Shown here in pieces: positions 56,188-64,000 of a stretch of 64,000 nt of DNA; positions within the stretch are counted from its first letter, which is position 1, and every line of letters starts with the position of its first letter. A model generated the notes under the pieces. It was not told where the DNA came from, did not search any database, and saw only the letters and a list, made by a program, of their open reading frames with translations. Source of the DNA: Hymenobacter glacieicola (GTDB taxonomy: Bacteria; Bacteroidota; Bacteroidia; Cytophagales; Hymenobacteraceae); the NCBI RefSeq assembly GCF_014640315.1, contig NZ_BMGS01000010.1, positions 158,249 through 222,248 of the forward strand, in the 5' to 3' direction. Both the position numbers and the translations under genes were made by a program.

Positions 56188-56895
56188 TTAGGCCTTCTTT
56201 TTTTCCAGCACCTCGTCAATCAGGCCGTATTCTTTGGCCTCGTCGGCCCGCATCCAGTAGTCGCGGTCCGAGTTGTCGTGAATTTCCTGGTAGGTTTTGC
56301 CCGTGTGCTCGGCCAGAATGTCGTACAGCTCTTTCTTGAGCTTCAGAATTTCGCGGGCCGTGATTTCGATGTCCGACGACTGGCCTTGCGCGCCACCGGA
56401 AGGCTGGTGAATCATGACGCGGGCGTGGGGCAGGGCCGAACGCTTGTCCTTGGCACCACCGGCGAGCAGCACCGCACCCATGGAAGCCGCCAGGCCGGTG
56501 CAAATAGTTGCCACGTCGGGATTCACATACTGCATCGTGTCGTAGATACCCAGACCGGCGTAAACCGAGCCGCCGGGCGAGTTGATGTAAAGCAGGATGT
56601 CTTTCTTGGCATCTACCGACTCCAGGAACAGCATCTGCGCCGTCAGGATGTTGGCAATGTAGTCGTCCACGGCCGTGCCCAAGAACACAATCCGGTCCAT
56701 GATTAGGCGCGAAAACACGTCAATCTCGGCAAAGCGCGTGGGGCGCTCCTCAATTACCGAGCGGGTCATGCCCGTAGGCATAATCAGACCATTGCGGGTC
56801 TGGCCCTCTACGTGCTGGATGTATTGGTCAACGCCCAGACCGCTTAGGCCCTGGCCTTTCACGGCAAACTTGCGGAACTCTTCTTTATTCAGCAT
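56188..56895 (-). CDS. clpP: ATP-dependent Clp protease proteolytic subunit
   Basis: 235 residues; the N-terminus is about 35 longer than classic ClpP. The catalytic Ser138 is in 'GLAASMGAVLL', His163 in 'RVMIHQPSGG', and the C-terminal Asp sits before 'EAKEYGLIDEVL'. It forms the tetradecameric chamber that works with ClpX. It lies between tig and clpX, the normal Bacteroidota order. Confidence 0.97.
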   Translation of the reverse strand: MLNKEEFRKFAVKGQGLSGLGVDQYIQHVEGQTRNGLIMPTGMTRSVIEERPTRFAEIDVFSRLIMDRIVFLGTAVDDYIANILTAQMLFLESVDAKKDILLYINSPGGSVYAGLGIYDTMQYVNPDVATICTGLAASMGAVLLAGGAKDKRSALPHARVMIHQPSGGAQGQSSDIEITAREILKLKKELYDILAEHTGKTYQEIHDNSDRDYWMRADEAKEYGLIDEVLEKKKA

Positions 56896-56943
56896 GTCAG
56901 AAAATTAGGAGAAGTAGTAAGGTGGCAATTGAAACCGCAAGGG

Positions 56944-56984
56944 CAACAAAAAAGCCCATACGACAAGTAAGGGCTTTTTTGTTG
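56944..56984 (-). terminator. Terminator between tig and clpP
   Basis: CAACAAAAAAGCCC and GGGCTTTTTTGTTG are exact reverse complements around a 13-base loop, with T-runs on both strands. Confidence 0.88.
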
Positions 56985-57008
56985 GTCTAAAACCAAAAAT
57001 GTTAGCGC

Positions 57009-58337
57009 TTAGCCAGCATTTTGATTGCGGAAGTCCTCAGCCGTAATCGGGTTGTCATTAACAACAACTTTGCCGCGCAGGTTTTCCAGCACTTTCTCTG
57101 CCAGAATGGCTTCGTACTCGCTTACGTAGTTCTTACCGTTCTCCTGACGGAGGAAATTGTCAGCAAAGCCGCGCACCGACTCTTCCAGCTCCGGGGTCAT
57201 TTCCATGTTGAACTGGCCCAGAATCTTCTGCATCGTGCGGTCCACGATTTCTTCGTTCGAAACTTTCAGCTCCTGCGCCTCTACCACCTTGTTGCGGATC
57301 AGGGACCATTTCAGCTCCTTCTCATAATCTTCGTAGTGCTCCTCAATCTGCTCGGGCGTCAGCTTGCCTTCGTTGGCGCGCAGCAACCACTTCTTGAAGA
57401 ACTCCTTGGGGATTTCGATGGTAGTGCTTTCCAGCATCTTGTCGATGATCTGGCGGTTCACCAAGTTGTCTGACTCCCGGTCATAGTTTTCCTGCACCGT
57501 CGAGCGAACTTTCTCATCGAAGTCTTCCTTCGACGTGACGATATCCTTGCCGAACACCTTGTCGAACAGCTCCTGGTTGAACTCAGCCGGAACGGAACGC
57601 TGCACTTTGCCCACCGTCAGGGTGTACTCGCCTTCTACGCCTTCGGCTTCCTCCTTGCTCAGGCCCGAGAAGTTGGAAATAGCTGAAACGTCGCCGTCAA
57701 AAGCATTTTTGAGGTCGAACGTAACCACGTCATCCGCCTTCACGCCTACAAACTTGTCAGCGTCATTCTTCAGCTTGTTGGTCGGCAGCAGCACGACGCG
57801 GCCTTCGCCTTCTTCGCCCGCCTTTTTCAGCTTGCCCGAGATGTAGTCGCCAGCTTCGGCGGTTTCCGGCTCAGAGGTTTCTCCGAACTGGCGCTCCAGC
57901 TGCTCGTAGGTTTCCTTCAGCGTGTTTTCGTCGAGGTCAACCTTATGGCGGTCAACGGTAACCGACTGATCGGCGGGGAGTTCAAACTCGGGCAGCAGGC
58001 CCAGCTCAAACTGGAAAGAGTAGTCCTTCTGGTTGTCGAAGTCCACGTCGGTTGGAACCGGTAGGGGCTCACCCAGGATTTTCAGGTTGTTTTCCTTGAT
58101 GTACTCATCCACGGACTTGCTGAGCAGGCCGTTAATTTCTTCCACCAGAATGCCTTTGCCGTACATTTTGCGCACCAGCGTTACCGGCACCTTGCCCGGG
58201 CGGAACCCTTTGATCTGCGCCTTTTTGCTGTATTCTTTCAGCTTCGACTCCACGGCAGGAGCGTAATCAGCCTCCGTGAGGGTTACTGTCAGGATGGCAT
58301 TCAGCTGGTCGTCTTTCTTGTCGAGGGTAATGTCCAA
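57009..58337 (-). CDS. tig: Trigger factor
   Basis: 442 residues. The ribosome-binding signature 'GFRPGKVP' is at 44-51. The PPIase domain (about 150-235, 'GDYISGKLKK') is weaker than in enterobacteria, as usual in this phylum. A helical C-terminal arm domain follows. It binds nascent chains at the ribosome exit. No clear promoter could be read in the 60 bp before it, though TACCCTTA is present. Confidence 0.93.
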   Translation of the reverse strand: MDITLDKKDDQLNAILTVTLTEADYAPAVESKLKEYSKKAQIKGFRPGKVPVTLVRKMYGKGILVEEINGLLSKSVDEYIKENNLKILGEPLPVPTDVDFDNQKDYSFQFELGLLPEFELPADQSVTVDRHKVDLDENTLKETYEQLERQFGETSEPETAEAGDYISGKLKKAGEEGEGRVVLLPTNKLKNDADKFVGVKADDVVTFDLKNAFDGDVSAISNFSGLSKEEAEGVEGEYTLTVGKVQRSVPAEFNQELFDKVFGKDIVTSKEDFDEKVRSTVQENYDRESDNLVNRQIIDKMLESTTIEIPKEFFKKWLLRANEGKLTPEQIEEHYEDYEKELKWSLIRNKVVEAQELKVSNEEIVDRTMQKILGQFNMEMTPELEESVRGFADNFLRQENGKNYVSEYEAILAEKVLENLRGKVVVNDNPITAEDFRNQNAG

Positions 58338-58394
58338 AACGAGTGGTCGGTTAAGGGTACTACTAGTGGTGTCAAAGGCGGGGAAACTCCCGGG

Positions 58395-58430
58395 TAAAAA
58401 GAAACCCCCAACGGGTGGGTTGAGGGTTTA
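58395..58430 (-). terminator. Terminator of tRNA-Leu
   Basis: On the minus strand AAACCCTCAA pairs with TTGGGGGTTT (one mismatch) and ends in CTTTTT, 30 bp after the tRNA. Confidence 0.75.
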
Positions 58431-58463
58431 GAAGCGGTTTTTAGAATCAAAAACCAAAATAAG

Positions 58464-58545
58464 TGCGGATGGAGGGACTCGAACCCACACGCCTTGCGGC
58501 ACCAGATCCTAAGTCTGGCACGTCTACCAATTTCGCCACATCCGC
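58464..58545 (-). tRNA. tRNA-Leu(UAG)
   Basis: 82 nt on the minus strand. Acceptor GCGGATG pairs with CATCCGC, A73 follows, and no CCA is encoded. The anticodon stem CCAGA/TCTGG holds loop CTTAGGA with anticodon TAG (reads CUA and other CUN codons). A long variable arm and the T-loop GGGTTCGAGTCCC are as expected for a class II tRNA-Leu. Confidence 0.95.
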
Positions 58546-58572
58546 GTCTCAAGGCCAACTGCCTCGGGGGCG

Positions 58573-58602
58573 CAAAACTACAAAAGCCAACTGTAAAAAC
58601 AA
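58573..58602 (-). promoter_or_regulatory. Promoter of tRNA-Leu
   Basis: On the minus strand TTG (58602-58600), 19 bases, then TAGTTTTG (58580-58573): an ideal match to the Bacteroidota -33/-7 promoter, about 28 bp before the tRNA. The rest of 58546-58865 contains no gene; TACCTTAG at 58818-58825 may serve relA. Confidence 0.75.
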
Positions 58603-58865
58603 GAGCGGAAAGCAAAATATACCGCTGGGCTAGTAAATCAGTGAACGGCAGCAAACCCCGTTTCGGATGGCTCAAGCATTAATCCATCGAAAACGCGTCG
58701 GATAGATTCCCTGTTTATTTATTCTGCACCAACTCCCCGCCGGCTGCGTTCTACTAGAGCTTTCGTGTAGAAAGAGGCAAACCGGTAAGTGAGAAGTTAA
58801 GCTTGCCGCACAAGCAGTACCTTAGCAGTCTATAATTCCGGCACCCTGGGTGTCGCCCGCGTACC

Positions 58866-61073
58866 ATGTCCACTGTCATCGACCCCGAAGTAGAGCGCCA
58901 GGAAATTCTGCGCCACTACCGCCGCCTTCTGCGCACCGCTAAGCCTTATTTAAATGAGGGCGATGCCAAGCTGATTAAAAAGGCGTTCAACACTTCTTTG
59001 GAAGCCCACAAGGAGATGCGCCGCAAATCCGGTGAGCCCTACATCCTGCACCCGCTGGCCGTAGCCCAAATTGTGGTGGAAGAAATCGGCCTGGGCACCA
59101 CCAGCATCATTGCGGCCCTGCTCCACGATGTGGTAGAAGATACGCCCTGGGAGGTAGCCGACGTAGAGCGGGAGTTTGGCCCGAAGGTGGCGCGCATCGT
59201 GGACGGGCTGACCAAGATTTCCGGCGTGTTCGAATACGGCACTTCGGAGCAGGCCGAGAACTTCCGTAAGATGCTGCTGACGCTCTCCGATGATGTGCGC
59301 GTCATCCTGATCAAGCTAGCCGACCGCCTGCACAACATGCGGACCCTGGACTCAATGCCCCGGCACAAGCAGCTCAAAATTGCCTCCGAAACCATTTACC
59401 TCTACGCTCCGCTGGCCCACCGCCTGGGGCTGTACGCCATTAAAACGGAGCTGGAGGATCTGTACCTGAAGTACACCGACACCGAAATTTACACGGAGCT
59501 GGTCAATAGGGTGCGCCAAAGCCGCGCCGCCCGCAACCGCTTTATCAAGGAGTTCGTCCAGCCCATCGACGAAGAGCTGAAAGCTCAGGGTTTCGACTAC
59601 GAAGTGAAGGGTAGGCCCAAGAGCATTTATTCCATCCTGCGCAAGATGCGCAAGCAGAACATCACCTTCGACGAGGTGTATGACCTGTTTGCCATCCGGG
59701 TAATCCTGGACGTGCCGCCAGACCAGGAAAAAGCGGCTTGCTGGCAGGTGTATTCCATCGTGACGGACTTTTACCAGCCCAACCCCGACCGCCTGCGCGA
59801 CTGGGTGAGCACGCCCAAAGCCAACGGCTACGAGTCATTGCACACTACGGTAATGTCGCGGACCGGGCAGTGGGTAGAGGTTCAGATCCGTAGCCGCCGC
59901 ATGGACGACATTGCCGAGAAAGGCTACGCGGCGCACTGGAAGTACAAGGATACGGGCGTGCCCCAGCCGGAGTCTACCCTGGAGTCGTGGATAAATAAGG
60001 TGCGCGAGATGCTCGAAACCAATAACTCCAGCGCCCTGGAGTTCATGGACGAGTTCCGCCAAAACCTCTTCGTAAAGGAAGTGTATGCCTTTACGCCCAA
60101 GGGTAAGCTGGTCATTCTGCCCGATAAGGCCACGGCCCTGGATTTTGCGTTCGAAATTCACTCCCACATTGGCTTGCAGTGCCTCGGGGCCAAGGTCAAT
60201 CAGAAGCTACAGCCGCTCAGCTACCAGTTGCGCAACGGCGACCAGGTAGAAATTCTGACCTCCCACAAGCAGAAGCCCACGGAGGAGTGGCTGCAGTACG
60301 TGACTACCTCTAAAGCCCGGACGCGCATCAAGGACTGGCTCCGGGACGACCGACGTAATAAATCGGAAGATGGCCGCTTCATCGTGGAAAAGCGTCTGGA
60401 ACTGCTCGGGGTTGAGTATTCGCAGGACAACCTGAACCGGCTGCTGGCCCATTTCAACACCAGCAACGCTCAGGAGTTTTTCTACCGGATTGCTATTGGG
60501 CAGATAGACGGCCGCGAGATTCAGAAAAACCTGTTCGACTCGCCCCTTGAAACGCCCCGCCTACCCTCCATGCTGGAGCCCAAGGCCTTCGACCATGAGG
60601 TACAGAAAGTGCGGGGAGTTAATGCCAATATGCTGGTCATTGGAGAGCAAACCGATAAGTTCGATTACACCATTGCGCCTTGTTGCAACCCCATTCCTGG
60701 TGATGATGTGTTCGGCTTTGAAACGGAGCAGGGCATTGTAATTCACCGCACTTCATGCCCCAAAGCAGTGCAAATGATGTCCAACTATGGCAACCGCATC
60801 GTGCGGGCTAAATGGACGGAGCAGTTGGAACTGGCTTTCCTGGCCGGCATTCGGATCAAAGGCTCCGACCGGGTTGGCCTGGTCAACGACGTTACCCGCA
60901 TCATTAGCAACAGCCTGAAAGTAAACATGCGCTCCATCACAATTGACTCTAATGATGGCATGTTTGAAGGGCAGATCATGGTGTTCGTCAATGATACCGA
61001 CCACCTGACCAAGCTAATCCAGCGCCTCTCCAAAGTGAATGGGGTCCTGCTGGTCGAGCGCTTTGACTCCTAA
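58866..61073 (+). CDS. spoT: Bifunctional (p)ppGpp synthetase/hydrolase, RelA/SpoT
   Basis: 735 residues. The HD hydrolase domain carries H62 and H87-D88 ('LHDVVEDT'). The synthetase domain (about 235-350) includes 'VKGRPKSIYSI' and 'YDLFAIRVI'. A TGS domain (about 400-460, 'VYAFTPKGKLVILPDKATALDFAF' region) and a C-terminal ACT domain (about 655-735) regulate the switch. Both active sites look intact, so it should make and destroy the alarmone. It is divergent from the tRNA gene. Confidence 0.95.
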   Translation: MSTVIDPEVERQEILRHYRRLLRTAKPYLNEGDAKLIKKAFNTSLEAHKEMRRKSGEPYILHPLAVAQIVVEEIGLGTTSIIAALLHDVVEDTPWEVADVEREFGPKVARIVDGLTKISGVFEYGTSEQAENFRKMLLTLSDDVRVILIKLADRLHNMRTLDSMPRHKQLKIASETIYLYAPLAHRLGLYAIKTELEDLYLKYTDTEIYTELVNRVRQSRAARNRFIKEFVQPIDEELKAQGFDYEVKGRPKSIYSILRKMRKQNITFDEVYDLFAIRVILDVPPDQEKAACWQVYSIVTDFYQPNPDRLRDWVSTPKANGYESLHTTVMSRTGQWVEVQIRSRRMDDIAEKGYAAHWKYKDTGVPQPESTLESWINKVREMLETNNSSALEFMDEFRQNLFVKEVYAFTPKGKLVILPDKATALDFAFEIHSHIGLQCLGAKVNQKLQPLSYQLRNGDQVEILTSHKQKPTEEWLQYVTTSKARTRIKDWLRDDRRNKSEDGRFIVEKRLELLGVEYSQDNLNRLLAHFNTSNAQEFFYRIAIGQIDGREIQKNLFDSPLETPRLPSMLEPKAFDHEVQKVRGVNANMLVIGEQTDKFDYTIAPCCNPIPGDDVFGFETEQGIVIHRTSCPKAVQMMSNYGNRIVRAKWTEQLELAFLAGIRIKGSDRVGLVNDVTRIISNSLKVNMRSITIDSNDGMFEGQIMVFVNDTDHLTKLIQRLSKVNGVLLVERFDS

Positions 61074-61236
61074 ACTAGTTCTAAAAAGTTTTCTAAAAGT
61101 AGGGAAGTATAAAACGGTATAAAGTGGCGTTGCAGGAGCTTCATTCCGTCGTTTTTTGGTCAGTTGCAAGTGTTACAGCCAAGCCAAACTTCTTTTGATT
61201 TCACCGGTTTTCACTCCTTATATATAAGGCCTCAAA

Positions 61237-61728
61237 ATGTCTGTCACAGAGAAGCACTTGGACAAGGAAAAATACGAGGAGGTGAAAAAGATTTTCACCG
61301 CTTACCTTGAAAATAAAGGACTGCGCAAAACATCGGAGCGCTACGCCATTCTGGAGGAAATCTATTCCCGCACGGGACACTTTGATGTGGAAGAACTGTA
61401 CGCGGGCATGAAGGAGCAAGGCCTGCAGGTTAGTCGCGCTACGGTATATAACACCCTTGATCTGTTGGTAGAGCACGGCCTAGTCAGCAAGCACCAATTC
61501 GGCCGTAACCTGGCGCAGTACGAGAAAAGCTACGGCTACCGCCAGCACGACCATGTGATTTGCACGGAGTGTCATAAAGTGGTGGAATTCTGTGATCCGC
61601 GTATTCATGGCATCCAGACGATGGTAGGGGAGTTGCTCAACTTCCATATCTTGCACCACTCTTTGAATCTTTATGGCGTGTGCGGCGACTGCCGCGCTAA
61701 AGCCGCCGCCCGCTCTCTAGCCGAATGA
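61237..61728 (+). CDS. fur: Fur family transcriptional regulator
   Basis: 163 residues. The winged-helix recognition area is 'VSRATVYNTLDLLVEHGLV' (about 67-85). Metal sites include 'HDHVICTECHKVVEF' (about 104-118) and the Cys-pair 'CGDCRAK' near the C-terminus. It is Fur or Zur/PerR-like; the extended family cannot be split by sight. Its stop overlaps the STAS gene by ATGA, so the two are translationally coupled. The 163-bp gap upstream is AT-rich and could hold its own operator. Confidence 0.93.
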   Translation: MSVTEKHLDKEKYEEVKKIFTAYLENKGLRKTSERYAILEEIYSRTGHFDVEELYAGMKEQGLQVSRATVYNTLDLLVEHGLVSKHQFGRNLAQYEKSYGYRQHDHVICTECHKVVEFCDPRIHGIQTMVGELLNFHILHHSLNLYGVCGDCRAKAAARSLAE

Positions 61729-62072
61729 AAACTGAAACCGCCGTCCGGGACGGCATCCTCTTCGTGCGCCTAACCGGCGACCTAATCGGTAGCCCCGACA
61801 CCCAGCAACTCCTGCAAAGCGTTGATCAGCACCTTGGCGATGAACTGCGTCACTGCACCGTTGATTTGTCGGGTATCCGTTACATCAATAGCACCGGAAT
61901 TGGGGTGTTGGTCTCGCTACTAACCAAATTCCGCAGCCGGGGCGGGGAGATGGTGTTGATAAACCCAGCCGACCACCCACGTAAAATGCTCGCGCTAACC
62001 AAATTGAACGCCATTTTTTCCATTGCGGATGACGAGCAGTCGGCCGCCCAACAACTGAAAGTCGTAAGCTAA
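61725..62072 (+). CDS. STAS domain anti-sigma factor antagonist-like protein
   Basis: 115 residues, a single STAS domain. 'VDLSGIRYINSTGIGVLVSLL' places the phosphorylatable Ser at residue 56. Such proteins release a sigma factor from an anti-sigma kinase when unphosphorylated. No partner kinase or phosphatase gene lies in the window. It is coupled on both sides: ATGA with fur and a one-base TAATG overlap with purA. Confidence 0.92.
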   Translation: MKTETAVRDGILFVRLTGDLIGSPDTQQLLQSVDQHLGDELRHCTVDLSGIRYINSTGIGVLVSLLTKFRSRGGEMVLINPADHPRKMLALTKLNAIFSIADDEQSAAQQLKVVS

Positions 62073-63343
62073 TGCCCGTTGATGTACTAGTAGGATTGCA
62101 GTGGGGTGACGAGGGCAAAGGCAAGATTGTCGATGTACTCGCCCCTACTTACGACGTAGTAGCCCGCTTCCAAGGCGGCCCAAACGCCGGTCACACCCTT
62201 ACTTTTGACGGGGTTAAGCACGTACTTCATCAGGTCCCATCGGGCATCTTCCATCCCCATATTATTAATGTAGTGGGTAATGGTGTTGTGCTGGACCCTG
62301 TTGTCTTCCGCCAAGAGCTCCAGAAGCTCACAGATCGGGGGGTAAACTGGGGACAAAACCTCTATGTGTCCCGCAAAGCCCAGCTGATCTTGCCGTCCCA
62401 CCGAGCCCTTGACCGCATCAACGAGGAGGCACGCGGGGGTAGCAAAATCGGTTCTACTCTCAAAGGCATTGGGCCTACTTACCAGGATAAAATCGGCCGC
62501 ACCGGCCTGCGTGTGGGAGATATCCTGCTACCCGATTTTCAGGAACGCTACCAAGATGCTGTTGCGCGCCACGCCACCCTAGCTGAATTCCACGGCCGCG
62601 GCCTCGAAATTGAAGAATTCGAGGCCGATTTCTTTTCCGCCGTTGAGTTCCTGCGCACTCTGCAACTAGCCGACACAGAGTACCTATTGAATGACCTGTT
62701 AAAGCAGGGTAAAAGTATCTTGGCGGAAGGAGCCCAGGGCTCCATGCTGGACATTGACTTTGGTACTTATCCCTTCGTTACCTCTTCCAGCACCATTGTA
62801 GCAGGTGCTTGCACAGGCCTGGGCATTGCGCCGCGCCATATCAATAAGGTATACGGAATCAGCAAAGCATATTGCACGCGTGTAGGTAGCGGCCCCTTTC
62901 CAACCGAACTTCACGATGAGGTAGGGGAGCAGATTCGGGCAGCAGGTAGAGAGTTTGGGGCCACTACCGGGCGTCCCCGCCGCTGCGGCTGGATTGATTT
63001 ACCCGCTCTACGGTACAGCATCATGCTTAACGGTGTAACTGAAATTCACCTGATGAAAGCCGATGTACTAGACGAATTCGATGAAATTCAAGTCTGCACT
63101 CACTACCGCTTGCCCAATGGCAAAGAGACGGATCAGCTTCCAGATCATGGAGACCTGCAGAATCTGACCCCCGTTTATACTAAAGTGGCCGGGTGGCGTA
63201 CGGAGCTGCAAACCATCACCGACCCCCACGCACTACCTCAGCCGCTCAAGGAATATGTTAGCTTTCTTGAGCAACAGTTGGAAGTACCAGTAAGCATTGT
63301 CAGCGTAGGACCTGACCGTATCAGTACCTTGCACCTAAAGTAG
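62072..63343 (+). CDS. purA: Adenylosuccinate synthetase
   Basis: 423 residues. The GTP-binding 'QWGDEGKGK' (10-18), 'GPTYQDKIGRTG' (about 134-145) and 'TGRPRRCGWIDL' (about 298-309) are the family signatures. It joins IMP and aspartate in AMP synthesis. The start overlaps the STAS stop by one base (TAATG), so expression follows the fur group; a weak hairpin ends the unit. Confidence 0.96.
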   Translation: MPVDVLVGLQWGDEGKGKIVDVLAPTYDVVARFQGGPNAGHTLTFDGVKHVLHQVPSGIFHPHIINVVGNGVVLDPVVFRQELQKLTDRGVNWGQNLYVSRKAQLILPSHRALDRINEEARGGSKIGSTLKGIGPTYQDKIGRTGLRVGDILLPDFQERYQDAVARHATLAEFHGRGLEIEEFEADFFSAVEFLRTLQLADTEYLLNDLLKQGKSILAEGAQGSMLDIDFGTYPFVTSSSTIVAGACTGLGIAPRHINKVYGISKAYCTRVGSGPFPTELHDEVGEQIRAAGREFGATTGRPRRCGWIDLPALRYSIMLNGVTEIHLMKADVLDEFDEIQVCTHYRLPNGKETDQLPDHGDLQNLTPVYTKVAGWRTELQTITDPHALPQPLKEYVSFLEQQLEVPVSIVSVGPDRISTLHLK

Positions 63344-63370
63344 AGGGATTCTGGATTATTCATGTGTATA

Positions 63371-63400
63371 TCAGAAACCGTCCAAATGGGCGGTTTTCTG
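63371..63400 (+). terminator. Terminator after purA
   Basis: CAGAAACCG and CGGTTTTCTG pair imperfectly around TCCAAATGGG; T-run is inside the arm. It is weaker than the other terminators here. Confidence 0.55.
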
Positions 63401-63540
63401 CATTATAAGAGATACTTCACAACTACAGAATGATGCCTCTGAAAAAAAATATACAGGGGCTGTGAACTTAAACAAGCCCGTAAAGAGTTTACCACCAGCC
63501 AGCTGTCCAAGAACCAGTAAGGCCGAAAAGCAAACAGATA

Positions 63541-63590
63541 GAAAAAAGTGAGGCTAGGTTTGGAGATTCTACTTCCATGCTGCACTTTTG
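63541..63590 (+). promoter_or_regulatory. Tandem rrn-type promoter P0 (degenerate)
   Basis: An A-run (GAAAAAAGTG at 63541), TTG at 63560-63562, 20 bases, then CACTTTTG (63583-63590), followed by CACTCCC. The -7 box has C in place of T, so it may be weak. Confidence 0.5.
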
Positions 63591-63687
63591 CACTCCCAAA
63601 CCGAAACGCGGTGGGGCCAAGCAGAGCACGCGGTGCGACTTACGCTGGGTACTCGGTTGCCACTTGCTCTAGTGCGGAGAGACTCCC

Positions 63688-63742
63688 GAAAAAAAAGTTT
63701 TACACGGGGCTTGCACAGTTGCCACACGGAGTGCTACCTTTG
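63688..63742 (+). promoter_or_regulatory. Tandem rrn-type promoter P1
   Basis: GAAAAAAAAGTTTTA at 63688, TTG at 63711-63713, 21 bases, TACCTTTG at 63735-63742, followed by GCACCCCG. Confidence 0.75.
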
Positions 63743-63777
63743 CACCCCGATTCAGCCGGAAGCGGACAGGAAGAGGC

Positions 63778-63830
63778 GAAAAAACTTTCGTTGCTTCCTT
63801 GTAAAAGACAACTTGCAAGTAGTACCTTTG
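63778..63830 (+). promoter_or_regulatory. Tandem rrn-type promoter P2
   Basis: GAAAAAACTTTCG at 63778, TTG at 63799-63801, 21 bases, TACCTTTG at 63823-63830, followed by CAGCCCGCTTC. Confidence 0.8.
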
Positions 63831-63884
63831 CAGCCCGCTTCTAGCCGAGAAACGGGCTAAGGAGAACAAGGGAGAGGAAAACGC

Positions 63885-63940
63885 GAAAAAAAGTTTTCTG
63901 TCCTGGAACTTGGAAAGTGCAACACCAGTTCCTATCTTTG
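63885..63940 (+). promoter_or_regulatory. Tandem rrn-type promoter P3
   Basis: GAAAAAAAGTTTTCTG at 63885, TTG at 63910-63912, 20 bases, TATCTTTG at 63933-63940, followed by CAGCCCGCTTC as in P2. A further GAAAAAAAG at 63992 begins another unit that runs off the window. Confidence 0.8.
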
Positions 63941-64000
63941 CAGCCCGCTTCAATCGGAAGCTGATCAGCAACAAAAGAAAGCGGCTCGCTTGAAAAAAAG

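Overview
The window looks like a chromosomal segment from a GC-rich member of the Bacteroidota, most likely Hymenobacter or a close relative (Cytophagales, Hymenobacteraceae). The evidence is two C-terminal type IX secretion sorting domains, a SusC/SusD pair, many Sec-lipoproteins, -7 boxes of the Bacteroidota form TAnnTTTG, few Shine-Dalgarno-like sequences, and the Bacteroidota-style order tig-clpP-clpX. No phage, insertion sequence, CRISPR array or complete rRNA gene is present.

Layout. 1-4.1 kb: the 3' part of a large secreted DUF11-type adhesin, then three tandem paralogous small helical proteins of unknown function. 4.2-12.5 kb: gamma-glutamyltransferase, then an alpha-glucan island with a eukaryote-type branching enzyme (GH13_8), a YdeI/DUF1905 protein coupled to a truncated glycogen-synthase-like protein, and a GH31 alpha-glucosidase. 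12.8-17.7 kb: lipase-like alpha/beta hydrolase, T9SS cargo protein, a rhomboid protease and a membrane protein that share an N-terminal module, and two small disordered proteins. 17.9-22.2 kb: cell-wall type hydrolases (class A beta-lactamase-like, VanX-like dipeptidase, GHL10). 22.3-32.4 kb: a SusC/SusD/lipoprotein uptake locus divergent from a DUF5009 acyltransferase-like protein, a DUF2059 protein and an envelope membrane protein.

32.7-47.6 kb: a GH3-serine hydrolase fusion, PhoD-like phosphatase, an exported Mn-type superoxide dismutase, a carboxypeptidase-regulatory-domain protein, an SDR reductase, a DUF885 peptidase lipoprotein, a striking Gly-Thr repeat lipoprotein, and several small metabolic or envelope genes. 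47.7-54.6 kb: FAD oxidoreductase, HldD, a BtuF/BtuC-like binding protein and permease without an ATPase, a pterin synthase of the PTPS type, LpxB, and an AT-rich gene overlapping lpxB. 54.7-64 kb: core genes clpX, clpP and tig, tRNA-Leu(UAG), relA/spoT, and the tightly coupled fur-STAS-purA group. The last 460 bp hold a tandem array of strong Bacteroidota promoters of the sort placed before rRNA operons, so a 16S-23S operon probably starts just beyond the right edge.

Many genes end in long, clean hairpin terminators, several of them bidirectional between convergent genes. Intergenic gaps also hold palindromic dispersed repeats of at least three kinds. The most unusual items are the tandem triplet of helical proteins, the half glycogen synthase, the shared N-terminal module at 15-17 kb, the Gly-Thr repeat lipoprotein, the AT-rich gene on lpxB, and the promoter array at the right edge. 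All functional calls rest on motif recognition by eye; no database search was run.
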